From Adiantum capillus-veneris (Eukaryota > Streptophyta > Polypodiopsida > Polypodiales > Pteridaceae): DNA of 64,000 nt. The DNA lies in the NCBI GenBank assembly GCA_014529385.2, contig CM043953.1:78048872-78112871 (forward strand), written 5' to 3'. Within the stretch, counting starts at the first letter, position 1. Each line of letters starts with the position of its first letter. The notes under the pieces are model-generated. The model worked only from the letters and a program-made list of their open reading frames with translations, was not told the origin of the DNA and did not search any database. Below are positions 23,131 through 34,185 of this stretch, in pieces. A program made the position numbers and the translations under genes.

Positions 23131-23610
23131 TCATTTGCCGTATTCTTCACATACAAATCCTGCCGAGGCTCCAAAAATCCCAAACGACACACCGATTGAG
23201 GCGACCAAGTTGGCATAGAACTGGCCCCCCCAGTGAAACTTCATCTGGCAATAACTTGGCATCCGTAACTCCAAATGACAATCGTCTCTTCGTTGAGAAT
23301 GCACACACAGGTCATCCATATAAATCTCTAAGAATTGTTTTATTTACTCCTTGAATGCATGACTCATCAGCCTCTGGAATGTGACAGGTGCATTGGTTAA
23401 ACTGAATGGCACATGTGATAAGAAAATATGTCTCATTCTATGGCAAAGGCCATTTTGTTTTGATCCGCTGGCTTTATGGCAAGCTGATTATAGCCCAAAA
23501 ATCCATCAAGAAAGCTATACGCTTCCTTGCCCATTACTCTCTGAATCACATGATCTGTGATGGGTAAGGGGTAGTTTTCTCTTATCGTGGCAGCATTTAC
23601 CTACTTGTGT
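23131..23610 (-). pseudogene. Ty3/gypsy reverse transcriptase, palm part with YMDD
   Basis: On the minus strand: NYPLPITDHVIQRV, then SFLDGFLGYNQLAI, LTNAPVTFQRLM and IYMDDLCVHS. These are consecutive RT motifs, including the catalytic YMDD. One in-frame stop and the 21861-23130 interruption disable it. Together with 21400-21860 it is one minus-strand element. Confidence 0.8.
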
Positions 23611-23619
23611 CTTTCGGTT

Positions 23620-24490
23620 CACATTGTTTGCAACTCGCTTGATTTTGCTTCAACTCCTCATAGTAAGAGGCCCGACACTTTCCTAGCTGCACTGCGCACT
23701 TCTTGACACATTTTTTGTGAAACCAATGTGAAGTAAGATAGGATGAGGGATCAAAAGCTTCAACGTAGTTCTCAAATCAAATCTTCGAAGCTATGGAGCA
23801 ATAGGAGCAACAAGGCATGCAATTTGATCCAATCACAATTCAAGTGTTTCAAGCCTTTGCTGTGTTTATGCAACAACAACAAGCTGCTGAAAGAAGGAAA
23901 CTTTCTTCAACCAAATTTCTTCAATGAGTGGTGAATAAAATGGACCAATTTAATGGTAAATATGTAACAAAGTATCTTTGTGGGTATCTAAAGGAAATGG
24001 AGCTGCATCGAGTGCCTGAAGCATAGACGGTACAAAATTTTGACCTAGCTTTAGTTCCCGAGATCAGAGACCATGTAAGGGGAATTAGAAATGAACATGG
24101 GGAAACTTGCGAAGCATTTAAATTAGCCTTAAAGGAAGATTATTTCATGGAGAAGCCATCGATCTCACCGAAGAGGAAGAGAAGCTTTTGATAGCTACTC
24201 TTAAACAATATAGAGATGTGTTTGCTTAGTCATACAAGGATCTTAAGGGAGTGGATCCGAGCATATGTCAATACAGGATACCACTTAAGAGTGATGCTAA
24301 GCTGCACAAACAACGTCCTTATACATATAATGAGACATTTTCAAAGAAAACAAAAGAGGAGATAGATATTCTTAAAGAAGTAGAGTTTTTCTATGAGATA
24401 TATAAGCTTAAAGAAGCAGAGTTTATCTATGAGATAGAGCACACAGAGTGGGTGTCGCCAATTGTGGTAGTACCCAAAAAATAAGGCAAA
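23620..24490 (+). mobile_element. Gypsy remnant with gag joined directly to RT
   Basis: An LTR-end-like segment (GTTTGCAACTCGCTTGATTTT ... CTTCTTGACA, 23629-23714) matches the one at 29777-29855. A gag N-terminus follows (MQQQQAAERRK; DQFNGKYVTKYL; FKLALKEDYFMEKP). At about 24155 the frame passes straight into the pre-RT segment (LTEEEEKLLIATLKQYRDVF, SYKDLKGVDPSICQYRI, WVSPIVVVPKK). Nucleocapsid and protease are therefore deleted. A 36-bp tandem duplication at 24371-24442 repeats 12 codons (LKE-x-EF-x-YEI). Stops occur in gag. Confidence 0.72.
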
Positions 24491-24499
24491 TTGTGAGTG

Positions 24500-25452
24500 T
24501 GCATAAGACAAACATAAAATGAGAAAATTTCCATAAATTAAAGCTTTGCTTAAAGAAAAAACCAAGTTCAACTCAAAACTCTTGTGTGTGTGAAGATTTG
24601 GTATAGACTCACTCCCAATAGCATAGAGCAGTGCTCTTTTTTGCCTTGATAAAAACCCTAAATTAACGCTTCAATTATTCATTGTGACTGTTTCATGAAA
24701 ACTTCAGAACTTCATTAGAGAATCTCAAGTATTTATTTGAAGAGGGGACCCCCTAATTGGCAGCCTTATAGCCTTGAACATGTAGTGGAAACGGTTGGGG
24801 ATTATAATGGCACCTTGACTTGGAACGGCCGTATCTCCTTTGTTAGATGTCTAAAAGGGCTGATTCTTGGCTCTAGAAACTCACTCTCAACTTGAGAAGG
24901 GATAGAAAATCATGATACAAGTTTTTGAGCTATTTTATGTTGATTATTGGGTGTTGTTTGACCATTTTAAGGCCATTTTTAGCCCTTTTCACCCCACAAA
25001 TGCCCTTTTTGTTTGTAAAATGCCCAAACGAGCTAGGAAAAATCCCTAGATTGGTGGAGAATCCTCTTGGGCTCAAATTTCATGTTTAAATTCATTTTCC
25101 CACTTGACAAGCACTTTGGACACATCTTTTATGTCTATATACGAGAGCACATACGAAACCTACTATTGTTGGTCGAGATCATCCGCATTGAACTTTCTGG
25201 GCGAGACAAGTGCTCAACCATGTTGCATTAGGTCCATTGGCATTCCCAAACATATTAGGGACCATTTATATTTAAGAAGCACTTACCACACTCAATAGAG
25301 GGCCATAAATCCCTATAAAGGTATGTACACGACAACAACCGTTCCCACAGATAGCACACTATGTACATGGTGGCACTTGGTCCCACATAAACAAATGCAT
25401 AAGAAGTGAAGTGAAAAATTATATTTCACACTATAAATGTGCCATGACATGA
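24500..25452 (-). repeat. LTR-like arm, inverted relative to 28679-29856
   Basis: Read on the minus strand it starts TGTCATGGCACATTTATAGTG (at 25452) and runs through GTGGGACCAAGTGCC and GTACATAGTGTGCTA, as the plus-strand arm at 28679 does. The match continues for most of a kilobase with many substitutions. The gag-protease remnant at 26220-28560 lies between the arms. Confidence 0.75.
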
Positions 25453-26219
25453 AATCTTCTGGATCATTCACATTTAAGAGGCACTTAGGACGCTACATCG
25501 AAGGCAACCAGTAAACTCACGAAACCTAAAGACACTTAGGATGTTAGCAGCCTCAATTGCCTACGATATTTATAGCAACCTATCTTATAATTTCAATTTT
25601 TTATTTGCAAGTGCTTTTAGGTCTAGTCATTTGTGGACTAGATGGGGTGAGGCACAAACTTAAGTTTGAATCTCCACCCCATCTAGGTCGGGAACAACCC
25701 CATGGTTTTCCATCTTGACAGTTTGGATCCTTGAATGGGTTTTTTGACCTCGAAAGGATGGAGGTTTGAACTTAAGTTTGAGCCTCCAAACCATCTAGTT
25801 TAGAAATAGGCTCATGGTAATTGCAAAAAAATGGTTTCAATTATGGTAAGTTTTGAGCATAGTCTTTGACTAGCTTATAAGGAGTCGATAGATGGCTCAA
25901 AATCATCATATTAGAAGCTTATGATAAGACAAAGTCTATTGAATTAGACTCAAAATCATATACTACATGAGTCCAAAGATTGGTCTTTGTGCAAACATAC
26001 TTGGATTTTTTTATTACAAAGCAATCAATTTATAAGTTGAATTTAGAAAAATCAAGCACTTTATAGCCCTTGTTTTGGATACATGTATGCAAATTACTTG
26101 ATGAAATGGATTATTTTTATTGAAATCTTTAAAAATGGGACTTGAATAAATCCCAAAAATTCATAAATATATCTTAAATGTGTTGATGATGGGTCAAGGG
26201 ATCCATACGTATATATGTC
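25453..26219. other. No recognisable gene
   Basis: AT-rich. A short partly repeated phrase about CACTTAGGA near 25470-25540 echoes the LTR-like arm. Confidence 0.4.
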
Positions 26220-28560
26220 ACTTTTAAGAGTTGAATAAGTATTTGATTTTCATACACAATATGAGGCATTTGGCTTAACCTTGGAAGGGATAGTGTTGGC
26301 TTGGTTCTAACCATTGATTATAGACGCTTTTTCAAACATTGAACAACTTTTGCAAAAAATTGGAGAGGCTTTCCCTAAAAGGGGGATTAGGCACAACACG
26401 GTATCACATATCTATGCTTTCAAGAAAAAAAACACTAAAAAGGTGACGGCAATGTTGCTTCATTCAAACAATACCACATGAGAGTTACCACAGGAGGAAT
26501 GATTGTCAGGCCTCTTTATAGAGGGCTTATAAAAATGAAACTCTCAAAAAAATCCACACATAAGAGGATGTACCACCTTTGAACAGGTCACTAGAGAAGC
26601 TTTATATCTAATTGACAATTCTAAGGCCTACAGAGAGGTGACAAAAGATGTAGACAATGCAACTAGTAGTGCCTCTTCTACGACTAGTAAATCCACAACA
26701 AAATGGATTGTTCAAACTCCTACAATTCTGAACATTGATCAATTGGTTGAAGAAGTGGTAAGGAGAATGAACCAAGGCTATTACAACCAGAACTTTTTGC
26801 GGGAGAGGCCACTACCACCTCCAAGATTCCCAATGGATCAAAATAGGATTGTGTCAGGCGTTGAGAGACCGCAACCATCATAGGTGTCACAACCCTTGAG
26901 AAAACATTATTCCATGAATGAGAACACCTTAATGTTCATATCCAATCAAGAGTATGGATCAAAGACCATTCTTACTAGGCAAGAACAACCATCGGCTGCA
27001 CCACCAGCTACGCAATAAGTAGGACCATGGTATGAATGTGGAGGTGATCATTGGACAAAGAGTTGTCCACACAAGTTGTGCACGGTCAGTCTCTTAGAGT
27101 GGTTGAAAATTAGACCACATCCATGGAGAGAAGTGGAAAAAATCTAGAAAAAATGGGATTGAAAATTCCTCTTTAAGATATTCCCTTAGATGATCAAACG
27201 TAAAATGACACAAGAGAAACCTAAGGCAAAACCAATACCTATAAACAAGGTGGGTGATTATTGTGAAGGGGAAGAAGGGAATGCCACCTTGCCAATGGAA
27301 CATAAAGGGATAAAAACAATTTCTATACTTGATAGCGGGGCCAGAGTGGCCATAGCCACCAAAGAGGTTACGGAAAAATGGAAAAAAAATGGCTCTTAGA
27401 AAAACTAGAATGAAACTACAACACACAAATGGTTATGTTGAGAGACCTATGGGTATGTTGGAATAAATAGTTGTAACATCTTGTGGGATAGATACGAACA
27501 TACATTTGCAATAGTAGATTTTGAGAAAGACAATAATTTTATTTTGATATCATTTTGGGGTGTCCATTCATGAGACAACTTAAAATGATACAAGATTGGG
27601 GCTACGTCCATATCTACTTGAGTCACAAAGAGGTTACAGGAAGGATCAATGTAAAATACCATAGCTATAGAGGTATTAGTCGTAGAGGAATTTGACCCAG
27701 CAATGGTCAATGAGTAAGAGATACCTGCATGGCTACAAAGTAAAGTACATCTCTGGATGTGTGGAGCTTCTGAGTGTGAGAGTTTGGCGAGAGAAAATTG
27801 CATCTTAGAGAGGGACCAGTAGAGGACAAAGAGTATATCCCAAAACCATTTCTTGAGGATTTATTTGAGCCATTTGGATGGATCGTATCTTGGCTACTCT
27901 AGAATTGTGCATAAATGAAACAATGCCTATAAAGTTTTGTGATGAGGAAGGCTTTGACATAGGTCCCTATTTTATGATAAAAATGTTGTAGGAAGCTAAT
28001 GAAAATTGTGAGTATGAAAGCTGAAAATGTGAAACAAACAACTATGTTATGAATCATGATGAAAAAGTACAAATGAAGGAAGAAAAGCAACCACAATAAT
28101 ATGTCATCATTGACATACCTGAAGAATTATAGTTGTTTCAAAGAAGATCAAGAAAAGAACAAGGATAAGGCAAAAGATCGAATGTCTCCTACATTGATCA
28201 AATTCAGTTTATGTGGAGAAACTCGTGGAGAAATAGGACTCAAAATTACATGTTCAACAATGATAGATCCTTATGCTACAAAGATTCTAATGTCTTATGG
28301 CACTTGGATAATGATGGGAAAGTTGCCAATCAAAGAGCTAGAAGAAATAGTGTACACAAGCTCTAAAATGCCGACTCCTAGCTTTTGGTGTGGTACAAGC
28401 CATTCTCAAGTTGAGTACCGGGAAGTTCAAGAACAATTTCTACATAATCGACTCCCATCACATCAAAGAGAGTCTGGTCCTAGCAAAAAGCTAGATGAAC
28501 ATCTTCTTGTAAAAAAAAGCTTCAACAACAACAATTGTAATAGTTCCAGAAGGTAACAGA
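26220..28560 (+). pseudogene. Degraded Ty3/gypsy gag-protease
   Basis: Gag traces begin about 26280 and become clear at FEQVTREALYLIDNSKAYREV (26578-26640). A zinc knuckle follows near 27030 in which the first Cys has become Trp (WYECGGDHWTKSCPHK). The retropepsin active site ILDSGARVAIATKEV is near 27325. Then come motifs of the same clade (GYVERPMG, TSCGID, LKMIQDWG and, near 27745, HLWMCGASECESLARE). A last open stretch, 28101-28556, is unrecognised. Many stops and shifts are present. Confidence 0.75.
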
Positions 28561-28678
28561 GGTGAAGCTAAAGCAACCACTGAAGCAATTCAACCTCACA
28601 AGAAAACTTTATCTTCAATGAGTCTCCATCAAACTTCCTACACATCCTCTATATCAAAAGCCAAACCATCAAGATGGA

Positions 28679-29856
28679 TGTCATGCCATGGAGCATTTAT
28701 AGTGTGAAATATAAATTTTCACCTCACTTATTATGTATTATTTTATGTGGAACCAAGTGCCATCATGTACATAGTGTGCTATGTGTGAGAACGGTTACTA
28801 CCATGTACATACCTTAATGGGGAGTTATGGCCCTCGATGCAACACAGTAAGTGCTTCTTAAATGTAATGTCATGCTATGGCATGTTTATAGTGCGAAATA
28901 TAAATTTTCACCTCACTTCTTATGCATTTGTTTATGTGGGACCAAGTGCCATCATGCACATAGTGTGCTATGTGTGGGAACGATTGTTGCTATGTACATA
29001 CCTTAAGTAACAGGGAGTTATGCCTCTCGATGCAGCACCATAAGTGCTTCTTAAGGTAAATGATCCTAATATGCTTTGGTAAAGTCGATGGATCTAATGA
29101 ACATGGTCGAGCACTCGTCTCACCTCGAAAGTTCAATACGGACGATCTCAGCAAAAAAAATGCAAGTTTTGAGCGTGGCCATAAAAGATGTGTTCAAAGT
29201 GGTAGAATAATGAGGTTCAACATGAAATTTGAGCCAAAGTGCGTTTTCCACAAATTTAGGGATTTTTAAAAGCTCGTTTGAACATTTTACGAACAAAAAG
29301 AACATTTTTGTGCTAAAAAGGGCTAAAAATGGTCATAAATAGCATAAAATAGCTCAAAATGCCACATTACTCATGAGGCCATCCTTTCTCAAGTTGAGAG
29401 TTAGTTTATAGAGGCAAGATTGAGCTCTTTTGGACATCTAACAAAGGAGATAAAAATTCCAAATGAGGATGCTAGTACAGTCCCATGCTATTTCCACTGC
29501 ATGTTCGAGGCTGTGTGGGTTTCCCCTCTTTAAATAATCACTTGAGCTTCTCTATTGAAGTTCTGAAGCTACCATGATATGGTCACAATGAATAATTGAA
29601 GCGTTAATTTACGTTTTGTATCAAGGCGAAAGAGCATTGTTCGTGCAATTGGAAGCGAGGTTACACCAAATCTTCACAGACACAAGAGATTTGAGTTGAT
29701 CTTGATTTTTTAAAAAAGAAGCTTTCATGGATGTATTTTTCTCATTTTATGTGTGTCTTTTGCTTTGGATTGTTTGCAATTCGCTTGATTTTTCTTTGAA
29801 CCCTCACAATCAGGTGTACGATGCTTTACTAGCTCCATTGTGCACTTCTTGACAAC
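28679..29856 (+). repeat. LTR-like arm with internal 189-bp tandem duplication
   Basis: It starts TGTCATGCCATGGAGC and ends with CTTGACA near 29855. Its first part is duplicated with a 189-bp period (28681 against 28870). It is the inverted counterpart of 24500-25452, and its end matches the segment at 23629-23714. Confidence 0.75.
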
Positions 29857-31129
29857 ATTGGAGAGGAGGAATGGTAACACACCCAGACACTCCAAATTGC
29901 CCCTCTATAGCTAAGGGCATTCACAACACCCCACTCCTCTCAAAGATCACCTTCAAAACGACACACTTTCACAAAAACGCACACACAACTGTGCACCAAC
30001 AAACACAAATGCACCCTTGAGAAGAATCAACCACCATGCACTGTTTCTATCGCACATACCACAACCATACACAATACCTCTCTTACTCTCTCCCCCTCTC
30101 TCTTCTTACCACAAGCGGTCTGGGGAACACACTTCCACACTGACATCGTCACACCAAAGAGCAACAGAAGGAGAAGAGGAGGTGGGGGGATAGACAACAG
30201 AGGGGCCACAATGGAGCTTGATTCAATCACCAAAAATACCACACAACACTACACCCTTCCAAAAACTTCTTTGCAAACTTCCTTTGGCTCCAAAAAAGCC
30301 CTACACAAACTCACTTACACAACGTTGACGGCACCTCTCTAGCTTGCAGGGCCAAAAGACCCTAAACAGACTAAGAAATGCCCCTTATAGGGTGAACCTA
30401 GGACGTCATGGCTTCCATGCAAAATCTTATGACCACTCTATTACATGTCACGTGCCTATGGGTGTACACTACGACAATTTACTCCTAGTTTACTTGATAA
30501 TTCGACGATGGAGACCAAGCTCATTCCACCTCACCTAATCTGGGGCCTAGATCCCGTCTGAGGGACCCCGTGTTAGACAAGGACGAGGCTTTAAAGGTCC
30601 TTAGTGATAATCGATACATGCAAGTGACAAAGGTATTTTTTTTGTTGCCTTGTTGACCCCAACCTAGTCACATAGTGGGCGCCCAAAACAAGTCCCCATT
30701 TTGGACGTCCACAACAAGATGGACCGTGCGCGCCCAACAGCATGGTGAGGTGGACCACACAGTTCAAACATCAGCCTTAACTTTTCGTCCGCTAGATCGG
30801 CGCCTTTCAAAAAGCATGTTTTCTTTAGTCAAAAAACAAGCAGCAGCAAGTTGGCTAAATTGCAAATTCAGTACGAGCATACTCTCTTTTACTCGTAATC
30901 TTCTGCGCACCACACTCTCATAGTTTATATCTTATCGACCCACCTCTACAATTCTGCTGAATTGCAGAAGCACTCTTGTCGGTGTTGATTGTGTTGCAAC
31001 TTGCAAACCAGCAGCTTGAGATCTATTATCAGTGGTAAACTTGCTTAATTGAACTTTTCTGAATACAGTAGAAGCTCTGAATTCACCTAAAGCTTCAGCT
31101 TCTTCTCTTTCATGATTGCTCAGGCAGTT
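29857..31129. other. LTR-like remnant, then upstream region of the GMPPA-like gene
   Basis: 29864-30400 resembles 21776-22400 in patches (CACACCC, CCTCTATAG, TATAGG...GGACGT). GTGGGCGCCCAAAA near 30677 could be the inverted primer-site region of a minus-strand element, but this is weak. The last few hundred bases should include promoter and 5' UTR. A pyrimidine tract ending TTGCTCAG at 31116-31123, seven bases before the ATG, could be the acceptor of a 5' UTR intron. Confidence 0.35.
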
Positions 31130-31704
31130 ATGGCAAGCTCTGAAGAGGTGAATGTAGCTGTCATCATGGTTGGAGGCCCTACCAAAGGTAAGATGTATGC
31201 TTATGCCTGTGAGCATGGGTGCCCGTGCACATACACATGCTTTTTACGTGTTCACCTCTGCATCATTGGCTTGGATGGTGCATGGCTTTTTATCAAACTA
31301 GTAATTTCACGAGTGATACTTGAACATTATGCCAGATTGGCCAACATCAGGGATAATTTTCTAGATGTACTTGTTCTGGAAGAGTTTTCATCTAGTGAAG
31401 AAGCTGTTTGTGTATGTGCCTGCATGCAATAGTATAGCTATGCGGCTGGATCCTCTCAACCCACTTGGGCTTGCATGTGCATGTGCATGGACTGTACTGC
31501 ATATGTGGATGCTGAAACAAAAAGAAGTTGAAAGTTTCGAGCTGCTTATGGCTACCTCAGCTGCTTTGGGCTATCTGAGGAATCTTATGTTTACTTGTGC
31601 AATCAGGAACCCGATTTCGTCCTCTATCATTGAATCTTGCAAAACCCTTGTTTCCCTTGGCCGGTCATGCAATGGTGCATCATCCAATTCTTGCCTGTAA
31701 GAAG
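31130..31704 (+). CDS. Mannose-1-phosphate guanylyltransferase alpha-like (KONJAC-type), first two coding exons
   Basis: Exon 1 is 31130-31187 and reads [20 protein letters not shown] up to a split codon. It ends AAAG|GTAAGA. Exon 2 is 31607-31704, after GTGCAATCAG, restores the codon (K-G-T-R) and reads [20 protein letters not shown] then [11 protein letters not shown]. It ends at AAG|GTGATT. This is the N-terminal nucleotide-binding loop (GG...GTRFRPLS) of the plant GMPPA/KONJAC family. In Arabidopsis those cytosolic proteins promote GDP-mannose synthesis by the VTC1 enzyme, which feeds cell-wall glucomannan and ascorbate. The next conserved exon (NLAQIYLIGFYEE) is not found before 33337, where a retrotransposon nest starts. 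The gene either has a very long intron or has been cut off. Both exons are intact and spliced in phase. Confidence 0.85.
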
Positions 31705-33337
31705 GTGATTTTCAAATACAATTTGAATTTCTCTGTTGGGTATGGTTTTCCATTTTTCTTTTTTTCAAAACCTTTAAGTGAAAGCGAAAGGCCTATTTAT
31801 AGAGTTATTTTTTGTTTGTGTCTTCAACCAACGCCACATGCATGTGCTTAGGTTTTGGTGTTAAGGTATCGATACTAGAGTCAGAATTATGCTGCACAAG
31901 CTGCCAGTCTGTTTACTATAATGGCTGAAAATCAGCTTGTGCAAGCCCACTGTGATACTGTATCACTGACCGGAAAGGTCCAATGGCTTCCGTATCTCCA
32001 TCAGAGGAGAGAAATCTGCGTTTTTGGAGGCAGTGGCAGGAGGTTTCTTGGCTGTGTTTCCAACTCAATTTGGAGGCCCTGTACCTGCATCTTTCACCCT
32101 TGGAGAGAAGGATATGCGGTGCTGCGTTTTCCCTGCAGAAGACGAGCTTTGGGGTCTTATCTGCAACCCTGGGGAACCCCCAATGTATGTTATGGGGGCC
32201 TTGTACTTGTGTTTTTCAGCCTTGGAGAGAAGTGTGCGGTTGCTGCGTTTTGCCAGCAGAGGAGGGACGTTTTCGCCCCAAAGAGATGAGCCAGATCTGC
32301 ATCTTTACAACTTATTTCGGAGAAGACTTGATTAGCTTTGGTTTTTCAGCCGTGGAGAAGTGTGTTTATGACCACGCTTTGTGAGTCAAAGGCGGTTGTA
32401 TTGTGCTGTATTTTCAGCCTGTACCTTCTTGGACTTGCTGCGGCAATTTCTGGCTATAAAGATTACATTTTGGAAGTTGGGAGGTTTGTTTGCTGTGTTT
32501 TCAGCATTGATTGTGGACTTGATATGTTGAAGGGCAATGGAGATTCTAATATTTGGTACACCAATGGAGACATGGTGGCGATAGTTTGCATTGGAATTTC
32601 AAGGTCCCTAGAGGAAGATGTGTTGCTAGAGATAGTCTAGATCCTTTTACATATTTTCTTTGGCAGTTGATGAGAGTTGTCCTATCAAGCTTTATGTAGC
32701 CTATTTGCTTTGGGTGGTTTATCTCTTGGCAAGGGGATGCATGTTGTGGATCGAGCATCTAGTCCAGAATTTTTCTTAATTAGGTGGAATAGCTGGATTG
32801 ATGGTATTGGCTGGAGGTGTTGCAACTATCTCATGCCTGTGCTTTATAGCTAGAGGGGGTTTGTGCCACTTGCAGAGACAATGTGTCTCGATATAGGAGC
32901 AGGCTCTTTACTCAAAAAAGAAATGTTGATGCTTCTGGGTCTAGTGAAGTGAAAGACTAGTAGATCTTTGTTCCACATGTGGTATGGAAGGATCTTTTCG
33001 AAAGCATTACCTGAACTGGCTTGATGCAGAATCCCCAAGCCATACTCTTGTTTACTTCTACCCGCGAGTCCTTTGCCTAGATGGTATTGGAGTTCTAGAG
33101 GGCGATTCCAAGTTGCACTAAGAGACTTCGAGGAGGATAGGCCTCTTGTATCCCCTTTGCAGCAGGCTCAAGGAGTTATGCTAGCTTCTTTGGTAGAGCC
33201 TAGACCTCTTGTTCAGTTTGTTTGCGAAAGCTATGGACGAGGCGAGGATTGTTTATCTTTGTAATCCTCAGTCACGGGACATCTATAGCATGTTGGCCTC
33301 TTGCATTGTGAGCTCTAAGGAGTATGTTTGCTCACCC
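31705..33337. other. Probable intron or downstream sequence of the GMPPA-like gene
   Basis: No further exon was recognised. A block with TTGGAGAGAAG and GTGCTGCGTTTT recurs at about 32072 and 32194 (period about 122 bp), with weaker echoes at 31995 and 32340. Open frames here (100-133 codons) have no known motif. Confidence 0.45.
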
Positions 33338-33896
33338 TGTCACAAAATGATGGCATGGCATGTCAGCCCTAGAAACTGACAAGAATTCAAGAATAAATCT
33401 TTCCAACTTATGGGGTCCCGTCCGATGGGGCCCACAGGACATAAAGACTTTAAAAAAATATACTTGCGTGGGAAGAGCCGACGTGACAGACTGTACGGAC
33501 TGTCGTAAGTCGCGCTGGGTGCTGACGTGGCAGGCCGTACTGACGCGTGTAATTCGCGGCGCAAAACGCGTTGGCAGCGCTGCTGCTTTAGATGTTTTTG
33601 AGACTTGAAGCTTTTTACGTACGAAGGCCATGGGCCTATAAAGTTGTACTATCTAGGGTCTCTCCTCCCTCAGATTAGCCTGGGAGGAGCACTGAGAGGA
33701 GCACTTTGCTCAATCATTAATATAAATATAAATACCGAAAGGGGCGCCAGACTTTGGGGCCAATACCTCTGGGCACAGAACTACTCCGGGCCGTGTCGTC
33801 TCTCTTGAATTTTGATAAGCTTTGTTAAGTGATTTTTAAAGTGTTTTTTCGCATGTCGTGCCAGATTCTTGACTTGGGGTGTCCAAATCCGTTATA
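33338..33896 (+). mobile_element. Element B 5' LTR (family B)
   Basis: It starts TGTCACAAAATGATGGCATG and ends GTCCAAATCCGTTATA. It carries the shared core AATACCGAAAGGGGCGCC at 33731-33748. A decayed primer site, TGGTATTAGAAC, follows at 33898-33909. A partner LTR lies at 46850-47350. The left flank is CACCC; the right-hand duplicate cannot be checked because the 3' LTR is truncated. Confidence 0.82.
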
Positions 33897-33959
33897 GTGG
33901 TATTAGAACTCAATTGATTTTTCCTTCTATTGGAGATCGATCCCTTCTACCGCGACACA

Positions 33960-34143
33960 CATGGATTCAGTCAATGAATCCCGCAAGGATCAAACCAATC
34001 CACCTGACGACTCAGGGTCGGGTGAGAACATGGAAGATTGAATGGACAACGCCCACCTTTTGTCGACTCGAGAGAAGAATACCGGCCATTCCCACCGACG
34101 GAATATGAACGAATGGAGATGCAGCGTCAACAGCAGGTTGATG
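33960..34143 (+). pseudogene. Element B gag, 5' part
   Basis: It opens ATGGATTCAGTCAATGAA (MDSVNESRKDQ) after the primer site. After a frame change it reads REEYRPFPPTEYERMEMQRQ, which parallels REEYGPLRPTQAKLEEMERR of element A1. It is cut at 34144 by the 3' LTR of element A2. Confidence 0.65.
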
Positions 34144-34185
34144 TGTAACAAACTTGGACACTCCAAGTCAAGATTCTACCACGAC

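Noticed and set aside
33332..33631. Minus-strand frames in the family B LTR
   Set aside because: They lie wholly within an LTR whose plus-strand structure is clear. No coding motif.
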